Positions 34,335-43,660 of a DNA stretch of 64,000 nucleotides are shown here, in pieces. The notes under the pieces are model-generated. The model did not search any database and was not told the origin of the DNA. It saw nothing but the letters and a program-made list of their open reading frames with translations. Position 1 is the stretch's first letter. Each line of letters starts with the position of its first letter. The position numbers and the translations under genes are program-made. The stretch comes from Paracoccaceae bacterium (GTDB taxonomy: Bacteria; Pseudomonadota; Alphaproteobacteria; Rhodobacterales; Rhodobacteraceae): the NCBI GenBank assembly GCA_014762635.1, contig JABURR010000063.1, positions 1-64,000 of the forward strand, written 5' to 3'.

Positions 34335-35413
34335 TGACCGCGCCGCTGCCGATTGCAGTCGTCGGATGCGGGCTGATCGGGCTGCGCCATGCGCAGGTCG
34401 CCACGAAGCTGGACCGGGTGGACCTGACGGCGGTCGTCGAGCCTGACGCCGCCCTGCGCGCGCGTCTCGCGGGCGAGGGGTATCCCGTTGTCGCGTCACT
34501 GGACGACGTCCCCGCGCGGACCCGTGCCGCGATCATAGCAACACCAACCCCGGCCCATGCCGAGAGCGGCCTCGCGGCAATCGACCGGGGCTGGGCGGTT
34601 CTGGTGGAGAAACCCCTGGCGGCCAACCTCGCGCAGGCCGATGCTCTGATCGAGGCATCAGAGCGCTGCGGTGTGCCGCTTGTGACCGCGCATCATCGCC
34701 GCTGTCACCCCTTCGTGCAGGCCACTGCCGAACGGCTCGCCGAGCTTGGAACGCCTGTCGCGGTTCAGGGGATCTGGTCCCTGCGCAAGCATGACGCCTA
34801 TTACGAACCCGATTGGCGCCGGGCGCCTGGCTCGGGTCCGCTGATGACCAACCTCAGCCACGAGATCGACCTGATGCGGGTTTTCCTGGGCGAGATCGCC
34901 GAGGTCTCGGCCCTGTCGTCGAACGCCACGCGCGGCCTTGCGATCGAGGATACCTCGGCGGTGTCCCTCAGGTTCGAAAGCGGCGTGCTTGGGTCGTTCC
35001 TGATTTCCGATGCGGGCGCGTCGCCCTGGTCGTTCGAGGCGGCCTCGGGTGAGAATCCGGGCATCGCAACCTCGGGGCAGGACTACATGCGGTTCGTCGG
35101 CACGAAGGGCGCGATGTCCTTCCCCTCGCTGGATCTGTGGCAGGCGGCGGACGGGCAGGAACCGGTCTGGCAGAATCCCATGGCGCGTCATGCCGGGACG
35201 AAGTTCGCCAAGGTCGATCCGCTCGAGATACAGATGGCGCTGTTCGAACAGGTCGCCGATGGTCGCGATCCCTGGATCCTGGCCAGCGGCAAAGGAGGGC
35301 GGGCAACGCTCGAGGCGACGCTGGCGGCTGTTCTGTCTGCGAAGACCGGGCGTCCGGTTCCCCGGGGCAGCGTTCCCTTGGAGTTCGACGGTGTCATGGA
35401 GACGGCTGCATGA
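34334..35413 (+). CDS. Gfo/Idh/MocA-family oxidoreductase
   Basis: 359 residues. Rossmann motif VVGCGLIGLRHAQV at the N-terminus, the VEKPLA segment with the catalytic-site lysine near residue 97, and a C-terminal alpha/beta domain containing NLSHEIDLMR. Members oxidise or epimerise sugars and cyclitols with NAD(P). Stop/start contact with neighbours (TAATG upstream, ATGA downstream) shows tight coupling. Confidence 0.9.
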   Translation: MTAPLPIAVVGCGLIGLRHAQVATKLDRVDLTAVVEPDAALRARLAGEGYPVVASLDDVPARTRAAIIATPTPAHAESGLAAIDRGWAVLVEKPLAANLAQADALIEASERCGVPLVTAHHRRCHPFVQATAERLAELGTPVAVQGIWSLRKHDAYYEPDWRRAPGSGPLMTNLSHEIDLMRVFLGEIAEVSALSSNATRGLAIEDTSAVSLRFESGVLGSFLISDAGASPWSFEAASGENPGIATSGQDYMRFVGTKGAMSFPSLDLWQAADGQEPVWQNPMARHAGTKFAKVDPLEIQMALFEQVADGRDPWILASGKGGRATLEATLAAVLSAKTGRPVPRGSVPLEFDGVMETAA

Positions 35414-36270
35414 ACGCCGGACAGCACATCCTGCGGGCGGGGCTGATCGGGGCGCATATCTCGCGCACACGGTTGCCCGCGGCGCTGCGGCTGATGTGCG
35501 ACGAGGCCGGGTTGGGCTTTGACTTCGAACTCATCGATACGGCTGAGCGCGCGGGCTTCGATTTCGCCGCCACGGCTGCCGCGTGTCGAGATGCGGGCTG
35601 GACCGGGGTCAGCGTGACCCATCCGTTCAAGGCGCAAGCCTTCGATTGGGTCGGGCCCGGAATGGACCCGAGTGTCGAGGCGCTGGGGGCGTGCAACCTG
35701 ATGGCATTCGGGCAGCCCCTGCGGGGCTTCAACACCGATTTCACTGGCTTCCTGTCCGCATGGCGGGCCGAGTGCGGAGATATGGCTCCGGGTCGCGTGG
35801 CCATGGCCGGGGCAGGCGGCGTTGCCCGCGCCCTTGGCCCGGCGCTGGCACGACTGGGCGCATCCGAGATCACGATCTGGGACCAGGACTTCGAGAAAGC
35901 CGCCGATCTGGCGCGGCGGATCGGTTCGGTCGCACGTGCCGTGCCGATCACAAGGGCCGAAGAGGCAGCCGCCGCCGCCGACGGGCTGGTCAATGCAACG
36001 CCGCTGGGGATGGCCGAATATCCCGGATCGGCCTTTCCGACCGACTTGCCCGGGGCGCCCGCATGGGCGTTCGATGCCGTCTATTTCCCAACCGAGACCG
36101 CCTTCGTTCAGACCGCCCGCGCGCGGGGGCTGAGGGTAATCACCGGATTTTCGCTCTTCAAGCACATGGCGATGAAGAGTTTCGAAGCCTACACCGGCCT
36201 TGCGCCGGATGCCCCGCGCATCCTGCCCCGGCTCGATGAACTGGAACCTGACAAGGAGTTGACGCAATGA
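35410..36270 (+). CDS. Shikimate/quinate dehydrogenase-like protein (AroE paralog)
   Basis: 286 residues. The substrate domain has GVSVTHPFKAQAF (the catalytic Lys is kept; the canonical Asn of NVT is Ser here), then ALGACNLM in place of AxNT, and NTDFTGF with the catalytic Asp. The nucleotide domain has GAGGVARAL rather than GAGGAAR. A catabolic operon location and these changes argue against biosynthetic AroE; the substrate may be a quinate-like cyclitol or an acyclic sugar acid. The ATG at 35410 overlaps the previous stop. Confidence 0.85.
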   Translation: MNAGQHILRAGLIGAHISRTRLPAALRLMCDEAGLGFDFELIDTAERAGFDFAATAAACRDAGWTGVSVTHPFKAQAFDWVGPGMDPSVEALGACNLMAFGQPLRGFNTDFTGFLSAWRAECGDMAPGRVAMAGAGGVARALGPALARLGASEITIWDQDFEKAADLARRIGSVARAVPITRAEEAAAAADGLVNATPLGMAEYPGSAFPTDLPGAPAWAFDAVYFPTETAFVQTARARGLRVITGFSLFKHMAMKSFEAYTGLAPDAPRILPRLDELEPDKELTQ

Positions 36271-37151
36271 CCAAACCTAAAATCGGTTTTATCGGCCTGG
36301 GCCTCATGGGCGCGGCGATGGTGGAATGCCTGCAGAAGGCCGGGTACGAGGTAGTCGTTCTGGGCAATCGTGACCGTACCGGGATCGAGGCGGCGCTGGG
36401 CCGTGGCGCGACCGAGGCGGCGAATGCCCGCGAGGTGGCGGAAAACTCCGATCTGGTGATGTTCTGCATGGGCACCTCCGATCACGTGGAGTCCCGGGTT
36501 TATGGCGATGACGGCGTTCTTGCTGGTGTTCGCGAAGGTCAGATCGTCGTCGATTTCGGCACCTCGCTGCCCGGTTCGACCAAGAAGATCGGCGCCGACA
36601 TGGCCGCCAAGGGCGCGGTCTACCTCGATGCGCCGCTGGGCCGGACGCCCGCCCATGCGGTGGACGGGCTTCTGAATATCATGTGTTCGGGCGATCAGGC
36701 TGCCTACGAGAAGATCAAGACCGAGCTCGACGTGCTGGGCGAGAACGTCTTCCATCTGGGTGAGCTGGGCTCCGGCCACACGATCAAGCTGATCAACAAC
36801 TTCTTCGCCATGACCACCGCCTGCGCCATGTCCGAGGCCTTTGCCATGGCCGACCGGGCCGGGATCGAGCGGCAGAAGCTCTATGACGTCATTTCGGCGG
36901 GGCCGCTGAAATCCGGGATGATGGAGTTCATCAAGAACTACGCCATCGCCGGGCAGATCGACCTGGCGTTTGCGGTGAGCAATGGCTCGAAGGACGTGCG
37001 CTACTACAACTCCATGTCCCAGGACCTTGGCGCGCCGTCGCAGATGTCGGTTGCGGCGGATAACGCGCTGAAGGCGGCGATTGCCGCGGGCAAGGGCGAT
37101 ATCATGGTGCCCGAGATGGTCGACTTCTTCTCGGAGACCTTGGGCAAATGA
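36267..37151 (+). CDS. Beta-hydroxyacid dehydrogenase with GRTP substrate loop (paralog 1)
   Basis: 294 residues, 3-hydroxyisobutyrate-dehydrogenase family. NAD motif GFIGLGLMGAAM, catalytic lysine in HTIKLINNFF. The loop that is DAPVSGG in most members reads DAPLGRTP here, so the carboxylate-binding Ser-Gly-Gly is replaced and an Arg is introduced. The paralog at 44912 has the same change. Overlaps its neighbours by 4 nt on both sides. Substrate unknown. Confidence 0.88.
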   Translation: MTKPKIGFIGLGLMGAAMVECLQKAGYEVVVLGNRDRTGIEAALGRGATEAANAREVAENSDLVMFCMGTSDHVESRVYGDDGVLAGVREGQIVVDFGTSLPGSTKKIGADMAAKGAVYLDAPLGRTPAHAVDGLLNIMCSGDQAAYEKIKTELDVLGENVFHLGELGSGHTIKLINNFFAMTTACAMSEAFAMADRAGIERQKLYDVISAGPLKSGMMEFIKNYAIAGQIDLAFAVSNGSKDVRYYNSMSQDLGAPSQMSVAADNALKAAIAAGKGDIMVPEMVDFFSETLGK

Positions 37152-37876
37152 GCCGGCTGGCGGGCAAACGCGCCTTCGTGACGGCGGCCGGTCAGGGGAT
37201 CGGCCGCGCCATCGCCGAGGCATTCCTGGCCGAGGGCGCGACGGTGATCGCCACGGATCTGCGGGGCGAGTTGCTGGAAGGTCTTCAGGGGGCGGACTGT
37301 CGCTCTCTGGACGTCACCGACAAGCAGGCGCTTCAGGCGGCGGTCTTGGCCGCCGCGCCAGATGTGCTGGTCAACTGCGCGGGCATCGTTCATGGCGGTA
37401 CCGTTCTGGAGGCCACGGACGAGGATCTGGACTTCGCGCTGAACCTGAACGTCCGGGCGATGGTCCATTCGATCCAGGCCGCGGTGCCGGGGATGCTGGA
37501 GCGCGGGCAGGGATCGATCATCAATGTCGCCTCGGTCGCCTCGTCGATCCTGGCAGCGCCCAACCGCTTCGTCTATGGCACCACCAAGGCGGCGGTGATC
37601 GGGATGACCAAATCGGTCGCGGTTGATTACGTGACCAAGGGCATCCGCTGCAACGCGATCTGCCCCGGCACGGTGGACAGCCCGTCGCTGCACGACCGCC
37701 TGCGGGCGACCGGCGATTACGAGGCGGCGATGAAAGCCTTCATCGCGCGCCAGCCCATGGGCCGTATCGGTCGGCCCGAGGAAGTGGCGGCGTTGGCGGT
37801 CTACCTTGCGTCGGACGAAAGCGCCTTTACCACGGGGCAGGCCCATGTGATCGATGGCGGCTGGGCCGCAGGCTGA
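37148..37876 (+). CDS. Short-chain dehydrogenase/reductase
   Basis: 242-residue classical SDR. Cofactor site TAAGQGIGRA, D35-R36 region (ATDLRGE) favouring NAD, NCAG in place of NNAG, catalytic YGTTK. Close to the fucose/hydroxybutyrate-dehydrogenase branch. Coupled by ATGA to the beta-hydroxyacid dehydrogenase. Confidence 0.88.
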   Translation: MSRLAGKRAFVTAAGQGIGRAIAEAFLAEGATVIATDLRGELLEGLQGADCRSLDVTDKQALQAAVLAAAPDVLVNCAGIVHGGTVLEATDEDLDFALNLNVRAMVHSIQAAVPGMLERGQGSIINVASVASSILAAPNRFVYGTTKAAVIGMTKSVAVDYVTKGIRCNAICPGTVDSPSLHDRLRATGDYEAAMKAFIARQPMGRIGRPEEVAALAVYLASDESAFTTGQAHVIDGGWAAG

Positions 37877-37900
37877 AAACTCAGGAAGAAGAGACAAGAA

Positions 37901-38875
37901 ATGCACATATTGATCACGGGCGGCGGCGGGTTCCTTGGCCAGAAGCTGGCACGGAAACTGGCGGCAAATGGAAAGCTGCGCGGGCAGGAGATCACCGCGA
38001 TGACGCTGATGGACGTGGCGGTTCCGGCCTGTCCCGACGCCGGGTTCCCGATCAACGCCGAGGCCTGCGACGTGAGCGACGAGGCGGCGGTCGGAAGGCT
38101 GTTCGCCAAGCACGGTCCCTTTGACGTGATCTATCATCTGGCTGCGGTGGTTTCGGGCGCGGCCGAGGCGGATTTCGATCTGGGGATGCGGGTCAACCTG
38201 ATGGGCAGCCTGAACATGTTCCAGGCCGCCCGCGCGCAGGGCAATTGCCCGGTGGTGGTATATGCCTCCTCGATCGCGGCCCATGGCGGTGAAGAGCCCG
38301 ATGTCATCGTGGACGGCGTGGAGCTCAATCCGCAGACCTCCTACGGCGCCCAGAAGGTGATGGGGGAGTTGCTGCTCAACGACATGAGCCGCAAGGGCTT
38401 CATGGACGGGCGCGGGCTGCGGTTGCCGACTGTCTCGATCCGTCCGGGCAAGGCCAACGCGGCGGCCTCCAGCTTCATGTCCTCGATCTTTCGCGACACG
38501 ATGCAGGGCGATACATCGAACTGCCCTGTCGGGCGCGATTTCCTGATCTTCCACAGCGCGCCGCGCACCGTTGTCGAGAACCTGGTGATCGCGGGCGAGA
38601 TCGACGGCGCGGAGTTCGGCTTCAACCGCTGCCTCAACCTGCCGGGCCGCAGCGACACCGTGGGCGAGATGATCGCTGCCATGACCAAGGTTTTCGGACC
38701 CGAGGCCGAGGCGCGGATCACCTGGGACTCGGACCCGGTGATCGAGAAGATCGTGAACGGATGGCGCAATCGGGTGATCTCGGAAAAGGCGCTGCGCTTG
38801 GGCTTCGTGCAAGACAAGTCCTTCGAGGATACCGTGCGTTGGTTCCTGGAAGACGACATAGCACGACCGGCCTGA
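37901..38875 (+). CDS. denD: D-erythronate dehydrogenase
   Basis: 324-residue extended SDR (NAD-epimerase fold). GGGGFLGQKLAR binds NAD, YASSIAAHGG carries the catalytic Ser, and TSYGAQKVMGE gives YxxxK. The C-terminal LPTVSIRPGKANAAASSFMS region is typical of DenD. Oxidises D-erythronate at C2, complementing LtnD in the adjacent divergent operon; both feed OtnK/OtnC. Confidence 0.88.
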   Translation: MHILITGGGGFLGQKLARKLAANGKLRGQEITAMTLMDVAVPACPDAGFPINAEACDVSDEAAVGRLFAKHGPFDVIYHLAAVVSGAAEADFDLGMRVNLMGSLNMFQAARAQGNCPVVVYASSIAAHGGEEPDVIVDGVELNPQTSYGAQKVMGELLLNDMSRKGFMDGRGLRLPTVSIRPGKANAAASSFMSSIFRDTMQGDTSNCPVGRDFLIFHSAPRTVVENLVIAGEIDGAEFGFNRCLNLPGRSDTVGEMIAAMTKVFGPEAEARITWDSDPVIEKIVNGWRNRVISEKALRLGFVQDKSFEDTVRWFLEDDIARPA

Positions 38876-38879
38876 ATCG

Positions 38880-39761
38880 ATGGCCGCTCCCACCCCGAGA
38901 GAAGACCGGCCGCTCGCGGCGGTTCTCGTCATGGCGGGGGCGGTTTTTCTGTTCACGATGATCGACACCTCGGCGAAGTGGTTGATCATGGGCGGGCTGC
39001 CCGCCTTGCAGGTGGTGTTCTCGCGCTATGCCGGGGCCTTCATAACTGCCCTGGTGTTTTTCATGCCGAAGGGCGGGTTGGGAGAGTTCCGCTCGAACCG
39101 CCCGTGGATTCAGCTTCTGCGGGCCTTCGCCCTGCTGGGCAGCACGGTCTTCAACTTCGTGGCGCTGTCCTACCTGCCGATCACGCTGACCATCGCGATG
39201 TTTTTCGCCGTGCCGATCATGGTGACCCTGCTCAGCATTCCCATTCTGGACGAGAAGGTCGGGCTCCGCCGGTTCCTGGCGGTGGTGACCGGTTTCCTTG
39301 GCGTCCTGGTGATCGTGCAGCCCTGGGGCGCGCAGTTTCACTGGGCGATCTTCCTGTCGATCGGGGCGCTTTTGTGTGCCTCAGTCTATTTCGTGCTGAC
39401 CCGGCTTTTGGCGGGGACCGACAACAATTCGACCAGCCAGCTGTGGTCCAGCGGCGTGGCCACTGTGGCGCTGGCCCCTGTCGCATTGCACGAGTTGGCC
39501 TGGCCCGCTGACGGGTTCACGATGTTCGTCTTCCTCTTCATCGGGGTCATCGGCGGGGTCAGCCATGTGCTTGCCACCCTGGCCTATCGCTTTGCCCCGG
39601 CGGCCACGGTGGCGCCGGTGGTCTATGTTCAGGTGATCTATGGGACGGTGATCGGCTACCTCGTGTTCGACAACCTGCCCACCGTCTGGACGGCGATCGG
39701 CACCATGATCATCATCGGGTCCGGCATCTATATCTGGCACCGCGAGCGGGTACGGGCCTGA
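38880..39761 (+). CDS. EamA/DMT-superfamily transporter
   Basis: 293 residues, ten predicted membrane helices as two EamA repeats. Starts 4 nt after denD, the last gene of the long plus-strand operon. Members usually export metabolites or amino acids; a role in efflux of a pathway intermediate is plausible but unproven. Its stop is 3 nt from the convergent SDR stop. Confidence 0.88.
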   Translation: MAAPTPREDRPLAAVLVMAGAVFLFTMIDTSAKWLIMGGLPALQVVFSRYAGAFITALVFFMPKGGLGEFRSNRPWIQLLRAFALLGSTVFNFVALSYLPITLTIAMFFAVPIMVTLLSIPILDEKVGLRRFLAVVTGFLGVLVIVQPWGAQFHWAIFLSIGALLCASVYFVLTRLLAGTDNNSTSQLWSSGVATVALAPVALHELAWPADGFTMFVFLFIGVIGGVSHVLATLAYRFAPAATVAPVVYVQVIYGTVIGYLVFDNLPTVWTAIGTMIIIGSGIYIWHRERVRA

Positions 39762-39764
39762 AGC

Positions 39765-40511
39765 CTAGCCCCGGCCGATATAGGGCATGGTGGTGGCCAT
39801 CACCGTCATGAACTGCACGTTGGCGTTCAGCGGCAGGCTGGCCATGTGCAGGACCGAACTGGCCACGTGTTTCACGTCCATCACCGCCTCGACCTTGATC
39901 GAGCCATCCGCCTGCGGCATCCCCGTCGTCATGGATTGCGCCATGTCGGTCAGGGCGTTGCCGATGTCGATCTGCCCGCAGGCGATGTTGAAGGCCCGCC
40001 CGTCGAGCGAGATCGTCCGCGTGAGCCCGGTAATCGCGTGTTTCGAGGCCGTGTAGGCCGCCGACCCCCAGCGCGGCACATGGGCCGAGACCGATCCGTT
40101 GTTGATGATCCGCCCGCCTTGCGGGTCCTGCCTGCGCATGATGCCAAAGGCCGCGCGGGCGGCGATGAAGGCGCCGGTCAGGTTGATGTCGATCAGCTCT
40201 CGCCAGTCGTCGACGGAGAGCTCGTCAATCGGTGCGCCCTTCAGGGCAATCCCGGCGTTGTTGAACAGGGCGTCGAGATGCCCCCATTCGGATTGCGCCT
40301 TCCCGAAAGCAGCGGCCACCGAGGCTTCATCCCGTACGTCGCAGGCCAGGATCAGCGCGTTGGCGTGCCCGGCGGCGGCCTCTTCCAGCGCTTCGGCCCG
40401 GCGGCCGACGAAGCCCACGCGCCAACCCGCATCAAGGAACGCCTGTGCCGTGGCCTTGCCGACGCCGCTTCCGGCGCCGGTGATGATGATGCTCTTCGCG
40501 GCGTCGGACAT
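39765..40511 (-). CDS. Short-chain dehydrogenase/reductase
   Basis: 248-residue SDR with GAGSGVGKATA, NNAGIAL, catalytic YTASKHAI. Downstream of the IlvD/Edd dehydratase with an 8-nt gap, so co-transcribed. It could supply the sugar or lactone dehydrogenase step preceding the dehydratase (a XylB-like role), but sequence alone does not show this. Confidence 0.87.
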   Translation of the reverse strand: MSDAAKSIIITGAGSGVGKATAQAFLDAGWRVGFVGRRAEALEEAAAGHANALILACDVRDEASVAAAFGKAQSEWGHLDALFNNAGIALKGAPIDELSVDDWRELIDINLTGAFIAARAAFGIMRRQDPQGGRIINNGSVSAHVPRWGSAAYTASKHAITGLTRTISLDGRAFNIACGQIDIGNALTDMAQSMTTGMPQADGSIKVEAVMDVKHVASSVLHMASLPLNANVQFMTVMATTMPYIGRG

Positions 40512-40519
40512 GGTGCGCC

Positions 40520-42301
40520 TCAGTGGTTGTCGCGTGGCAGGTTGCGCCCGACCTTCTGGTAGGCGGTCGCCAGTTCCAGGCAGCCGCCTTCGGCCAGTTG
40601 CCCCACATGGGTGCGGTAGATCTCCTGCCAAGGGGTCTGGTGCTGGAGTTCGGGCGCTTCCCAGGCATCGATTCTTGCCTGCCATTCGGCCTCATCCACC
40701 AGCGCGTTCATGCTGGAGGTGTTGAGGTCCAGCCGCACCATGTCGCCGGTCTGAAGATAGGCAAGCCCGCCGCCCACCACCGATTCCGGCGAGGCGTTCA
40801 GGATCGAGGGGCTTTCGGAGGTGCCGGACTGACGCCCGTCACCCACCGTCGGCAGGTGATTGATCCCCTGCTGGATCAGCGCGTCGGGGGGCTGCATGTT
40901 TACCACCTCGGCCGAGCCGGGGTAGCCGACACAGCCGACGTTGCGGATGAAGAGAATGCATTTCTCGTCGATCTTCAGGTCCGGGTCGTTGATCCGGTCG
41001 TGGTAGTCCTCGGGCCCTTCGAACACGATCGCGCGCGACTCGAGGATGCCCTCGCGACCGGGCTCCGAGAGGAACCGCTGCTGGAAGTCCGCGGAGATGA
41101 CGGAGGTCTTCATGAGCGCCGAGTCGAACAGGTTTCCGGACAGGACCTTGAAACCCGCGTTCTTGCGCATCGGGTTGTCGTAGGTCTTGATCACGTCGTG
41201 ATCGAGGCTTTCGCACCCGGCAAGGTTCACACCCATGCCCTGACCGGTGGCGGTCATCACATCCGTGTGGATGCGGCCCGCCTTCATCAGTTCCGCCATC
41301 ACCGCCGGGACGCCGCCCGCGCGGAAGAAGCTTTCGCCAAGGTATTCCCCGGCGGGTTGCATGTTGACCAGAAGCGGCACGTCGAAGCCGACGGTCTCCC
41401 AATCCTTGACGTTCAGATCGACACCGGCGTGGCGGGCCACGGCCTGCAAATGCGGCGGCGCGTTGGTCGATCCGCCGATCGCAGCATTGACCACGATCGC
41501 GTTCTCGAAGGCTTCGCGGGTCAGGATGTCCGAGGGCTTCAGGTCGTCATAGACCATCTGCACGATCCGCTTTCCGGTTTCATAGGCCATGGCCATGCGC
41601 TCACGGAACGGGGCGGGGATCGCGGAGTTGCCGGTCAGGCTCATCCCCATCGCCTCGGCCATGGCGTTCATGGTGCTGGCGGTGCCCATGGTGTTGCAAT
41701 GCCCAAGCGAAGGCGCCGAGGCGCAGACCCGGCTGATGAACTCGTCATAGTCGATCTTGCCTTCGGCCATCAGGCGCCGGCTTTCCCAGACGATGGTGCC
41801 CGAGCCCGCGCGCTTGCCCTGCCACCAGCCATCCAGCATCGGACCGCCGTTGAGCGCGATTGCCGGAAGGTCGACGGTTGCGGCCCCCATCAGCATCGCC
41901 GGTGTGGTCTTGTCGCATCCGGTGGTCAGCACCACCCCGTCGATGGGATAGCCGTGCAGCACTTCCACGAGGCTCAGATAGGCGAGGTTGCGATCAAGCG
42001 CCGCCGTGGGGCGTTTCCCGGTTTCCTGGATCGGGTGGACCGGGAACTCCATCGGGATGCCTCCGCCATCGCGGATCCCGGCCTTGATCCGGTCCATCAG
42101 GAAGACGTGGATCTTGTTGCAGGGGGCCAGGTCGCTGCCGGTATTGGCGATGCCGATCACCGGGCGTTCACCCTGAAGCTCTTCGCGGGTGAAGGCCTGG
42201 TTCTGGTAGCGTTCCAGGTAAAGCGAGGTCATGCTGGGGTTGTTCGGGTTGTCGAACCACTCCTTTGACCGGAAGCGCTTGTTGGCGCGTGTATCTGACA
42301 T
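40520..42301 (-). CDS. IlvD/Edd-family pentonate (L-arabonate/D-xylonate-type) dehydratase
   Basis: 593 residues. Fe-S cluster cysteines are in APCNKIH, TTGCDKTTPAML and NVGCVGYPGSAEV, and substrate segments GGSTNAP and GDGRQSGTS are present. Length and the starting RSKEWFDNPNNP match the aldonate dehydratase clade, not dihydroxyacid dehydratase. It makes a 2-keto-3-deoxy-aldonate. The start at 42301 (MSDTRANKRF) is preferred to an upstream in-frame ATG that would overlap the GGTATACC operator. Confidence 0.88.
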   Translation of the reverse strand: MSDTRANKRFRSKEWFDNPNNPSMTSLYLERYQNQAFTREELQGERPVIGIANTGSDLAPCNKIHVFLMDRIKAGIRDGGGIPMEFPVHPIQETGKRPTAALDRNLAYLSLVEVLHGYPIDGVVLTTGCDKTTPAMLMGAATVDLPAIALNGGPMLDGWWQGKRAGSGTIVWESRRLMAEGKIDYDEFISRVCASAPSLGHCNTMGTASTMNAMAEAMGMSLTGNSAIPAPFRERMAMAYETGKRIVQMVYDDLKPSDILTREAFENAIVVNAAIGGSTNAPPHLQAVARHAGVDLNVKDWETVGFDVPLLVNMQPAGEYLGESFFRAGGVPAVMAELMKAGRIHTDVMTATGQGMGVNLAGCESLDHDVIKTYDNPMRKNAGFKVLSGNLFDSALMKTSVISADFQQRFLSEPGREGILESRAIVFEGPEDYHDRINDPDLKIDEKCILFIRNVGCVGYPGSAEVVNMQPPDALIQQGINHLPTVGDGRQSGTSESPSILNASPESVVGGGLAYLQTGDMVRLDLNTSSMNALVDEAEWQARIDAWEAPELQHQTPWQEIYRTHVGQLAEGGCLELATAYQKVGRNLPRDNH

Positions 42302-42347
42302 GATTCTCTCCCGCGACGTCATGTGCTTGTGCTTGAAGAAGGATCGC

Positions 42348-42365
42348 AATTTGGTATACCAAATT
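42348..42365. promoter_or_regulatory. GGTATACC palindrome, copy 3
   Basis: AATTTGGTATACCAAATT, a perfect 18-bp palindrome in the divergent promoter between the IlvD/Edd dehydratase and the small secreted-protein gene, 46 nt from the dehydratase start. Confidence 0.85.
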
Positions 42366-42430
42366 CAAGGATTAACCCACGAGAGCTCTGGAAAATATGC
42401 CCGGAGTTCCGGAATTGCAGGATTGGTGAC

Positions 42431-42934
42431 TTGAAGATCAGTATCTCACGCAGTTTGAGCCATGTTATTGCGGCGGCGGTCGTGGCGTTGGGGATGGCAT
42501 TTGCCGCGAACCCAGCCGCAGCCGAGGAACAGGAATTCACCGGCGCGCAGGCCTGCCTTGACGCGCGCATTGCCGCGAACGAGCCACTGGCCGACTGCGT
42601 GAAAGAGGTTCAGGCCCGGTGCCTGTCCTATGATGCACCCAGCATGACCGGGGCGGATTGCTACCGGCAGGCCAAGGATCACTGGGGTGGCCTGATCGCG
42701 GACCGGATGGAAAAGATCCGCAACATGGCCAGCGAGGAATTGTCGGCGATCGCGGCGATCGAAGTGAAATACGATCTGCAGGGCAACCTGATGCAATGCG
42801 ATCGCATGGAAGAGCTCTCGCTGGTGCAAAAGGACCCGGACGAGGAGACCGTCTATACCCGCATGCGCTGCGAGGCGACGGCCGTGGGCCTTGCCTTTGC
42901 CAAGCTCTACTTCCAGTCGCAGCGGATCGAGTAG
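42431..42934 (+). CDS. Small periplasmic cysteine-containing protein
   Basis: About 167 residues if it starts at TTG 42431 (AGGA lies 9 nt upstream); earlier starts would cross the operator. An export signal (SLSHVIAAAVVALGMAFAANPAAA) is followed by a mature domain with spaced cysteines (ACLDAR, DCVKEV, RCLSY, DCYRQ), weakly like LprI/DUF1311 lysozyme-inhibitor domains. Function unknown. It sits 6 nt before azlC. The start codon is uncertain. Confidence 0.6.
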   Translation: MKISISRSLSHVIAAAVVALGMAFAANPAAAEEQEFTGAQACLDARIAANEPLADCVKEVQARCLSYDAPSMTGADCYRQAKDHWGGLIADRMEKIRNMASEELSAIAAIEVKYDLQGNLMQCDRMEELSLVQKDPDEETVYTRMRCEATAVGLAFAKLYFQSQRIE

Positions 42935-42940
42935 ACCAAG

Positions 42941-43660
42941 GTGGTTGCGGCCGATCCTGCAGAACGCGGGGTGTTCTGGCGCGGGTTCTTCGACTGCGCG
43001 CCGTTCATCATCATCGTGGCGCCCTATTCCATGCTGTTCGGCGTGGTGGCGCGGGATGCGGGGCTGGAAATCTACCAGGTGATGGTGATGTCGGTCCTGG
43101 TGATCGCCGGGGCCTCGCAGTTCACCGCCGTGGCGCTGATGCACGAACATGCGCCGGTGATCATCATCCTTCTGGCCTCGCTGACGGTGAACATGCGGAT
43201 GGTGATGTATTCCGCCGCGCTGACGCCGCACCTGGGCCATCTGCCCCTGTGGCAGAGGGGCGTGGTGGCTTATGCCATGGTGGACCAGTGCTTCGCGCTG
43301 TCGGTCGCCAAGTACGAAAAGGCGCCCGAGATGAGCCCGGCGACCAAGGCGGCATATTACTTCGGCACGCTCTCTGCGGCGGCCCCGGTCTGGTATGCGG
43401 GCACGTTCATTGGCGCCGCGGTAGGGCAGGCCATCCCTCCGGTCTTCGCGCTGGAATTCGCGGTGCCGGTCTGTTTCATCGCGATGACCGCGCCGATGCT
43501 GCGCAGCCTTCCCCATGTGGTGGCGGCGCTGGTTTCGGTCATCGCGGCGATGGTCTTTGCCTGGATGCCCTATAACCTGTGGCTCGTCGCGGCGGCGGGG
43601 CTTGCGATGATTGCCGGGGCGCAGACCGAGTACTTCATTGCCCGGAGGGCAGCGCGATGA
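42941..43660 (+). CDS. azlC: AzlC-family branched-chain amino-acid exporter, large subunit
   Basis: 239 residues, polytopic. The conserved GFFDCAPFIIIVAPYSMLFG, ASQFTAVALM and NMRMVMYSA segments identify AzlC. GTG start. Overlaps azlD by 4 nt. Exports branched-chain or related amino acids with AzlD; in this island it may export an amino- or keto-acid analogue. Confidence 0.9.
   Translation: MVAADPAERGVFWRGFFDCAPFIIIVAPYSMLFGVVARDAGLEIYQVMVMSVLVIAGASQFTAVALMHEHAPVIIILLASLTVNMRMVMYSAALTPHLGHLPLWQRGVVAYAMVDQCFALSVAKYEKAPEMSPATKAAYYFGTLSAAAPVWYAGTFIGAAVGQAIPPVFALEFAVPVCFIAMTAPMLRSLPHVVAALVSVIAAMVFAWMPYNLWLVAAAGLAMIAGAQTEYFIARRAAR

Noticed and set aside
41000-42301. Dihydroxy-acid dehydratase IlvD (branched-chain biosynthesis)
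   Set aside because: Catabolic context, operator and aldonate-clade N-terminus argue for a pentonate dehydratase.
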